NCBI GenBank assembly: GCA_031763025.1
Contig: JASSKH010000010.1
Coordinates: forward strand, 868,001-932,000
DNA: 64,000 nt
Source: Macrocystis pyrifera
Lineage: Eukaryota; Sar; Phaeophyceae; Laminariales; Laminariaceae
Reading direction: 5' to 3'
This document shows, piece by piece, positions 63,848-64,000 of the stretch (the first letter of the stretch is position 1; each line of letters opens with the position of its first letter). The translations under genes and the position numbers were made by a program. The notes under the pieces were generated by a model that was given only the letters and a program-made list of their open reading frames with translations, had not been told where the DNA came from and did not search any database.

Positions 63848-64000
63848 GTGAGTCCCCTCCCTCTTGTTCTCCGTGGCCGCCACGTTCGGCTAGTTAACAT
63901 CGATACTCGTAGGGTTCAGCATGGCGGTGGATGTGCTTAGAAGGCTTCGTGGTTCGTGGGCTGCGTCTCGTTTGTGCGTGGAGCGAGTTCGTGAGTTGTG

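Overview
The window looks like nuclear DNA of a photosynthetic stramenopile, most likely a brown alga. The strongest support is a three-exon GAPDH gene whose N-terminus is a signal peptide ending in an ASAFVAPS motif, the bipartite plastid address of algae with red-derived secondary plastids. Introns are long (up to about 13 kb), exons have C/G-ending codons, and the space between them is filled with transposon debris. No bacterial-style gene organisation is present.

Three host genes can be supported. (1) A minus-strand gene spans about 26.5 kb to 0.8 kb. I assembled six exons whose splice phases all agree; they encode a Gly/Ser/Asp/Glu-rich N-terminal half and a TIR-like domain (FVSHAW, LWIDYSCVDQ, RGWCRLE). 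One exon carries a frame break at a run of seven C. (2) The plastid GAPDH gene is on the minus strand at 44355-38544; its three exons join in phase into 385 residues. (3) The first exon of a plus-strand gene sits at the right edge, ending in a clean GTGAGT donor and resembling small SPEC3/Stum-type membrane proteins. Two further plus-strand patches inside introns have coding-like codon use but no gene model.

The rest is mobile DNA. From about 45.6 to 60.6 kb lies a nest of non-LTR elements, all with their sense strand on the minus strand: one near-full LINE with endonuclease and reverse transcriptase remnants, one 5'-truncated LINE, several bare LINE tails and a family of about 500-bp SINE-like repeats. 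The SINE-like repeat and the LINE share a homologous 3' tail of about 70 bp ending GAGTAC followed by poly(C) (poly(G) on the plus strand), and nearly all copies, wherever truncated, abut G-runs at both ends. The large LINE was later hit by TA-flanked MITEs, a TRIM-type LTR element with a 4-bp target duplication, and a 221-bp insertion flanked by ACAT.

Elsewhere there are 14 copies of one palindromic MITE family, four smaller foldback families, two tRNA-derived SINE families, a (TAGGG)n array, two tandem arrays, and G homopolymers of up to 43 bases. Between about 26.6 and 38.5 kb and from 13.0 to 26.0 kb I see repeats but no recognisable exon.
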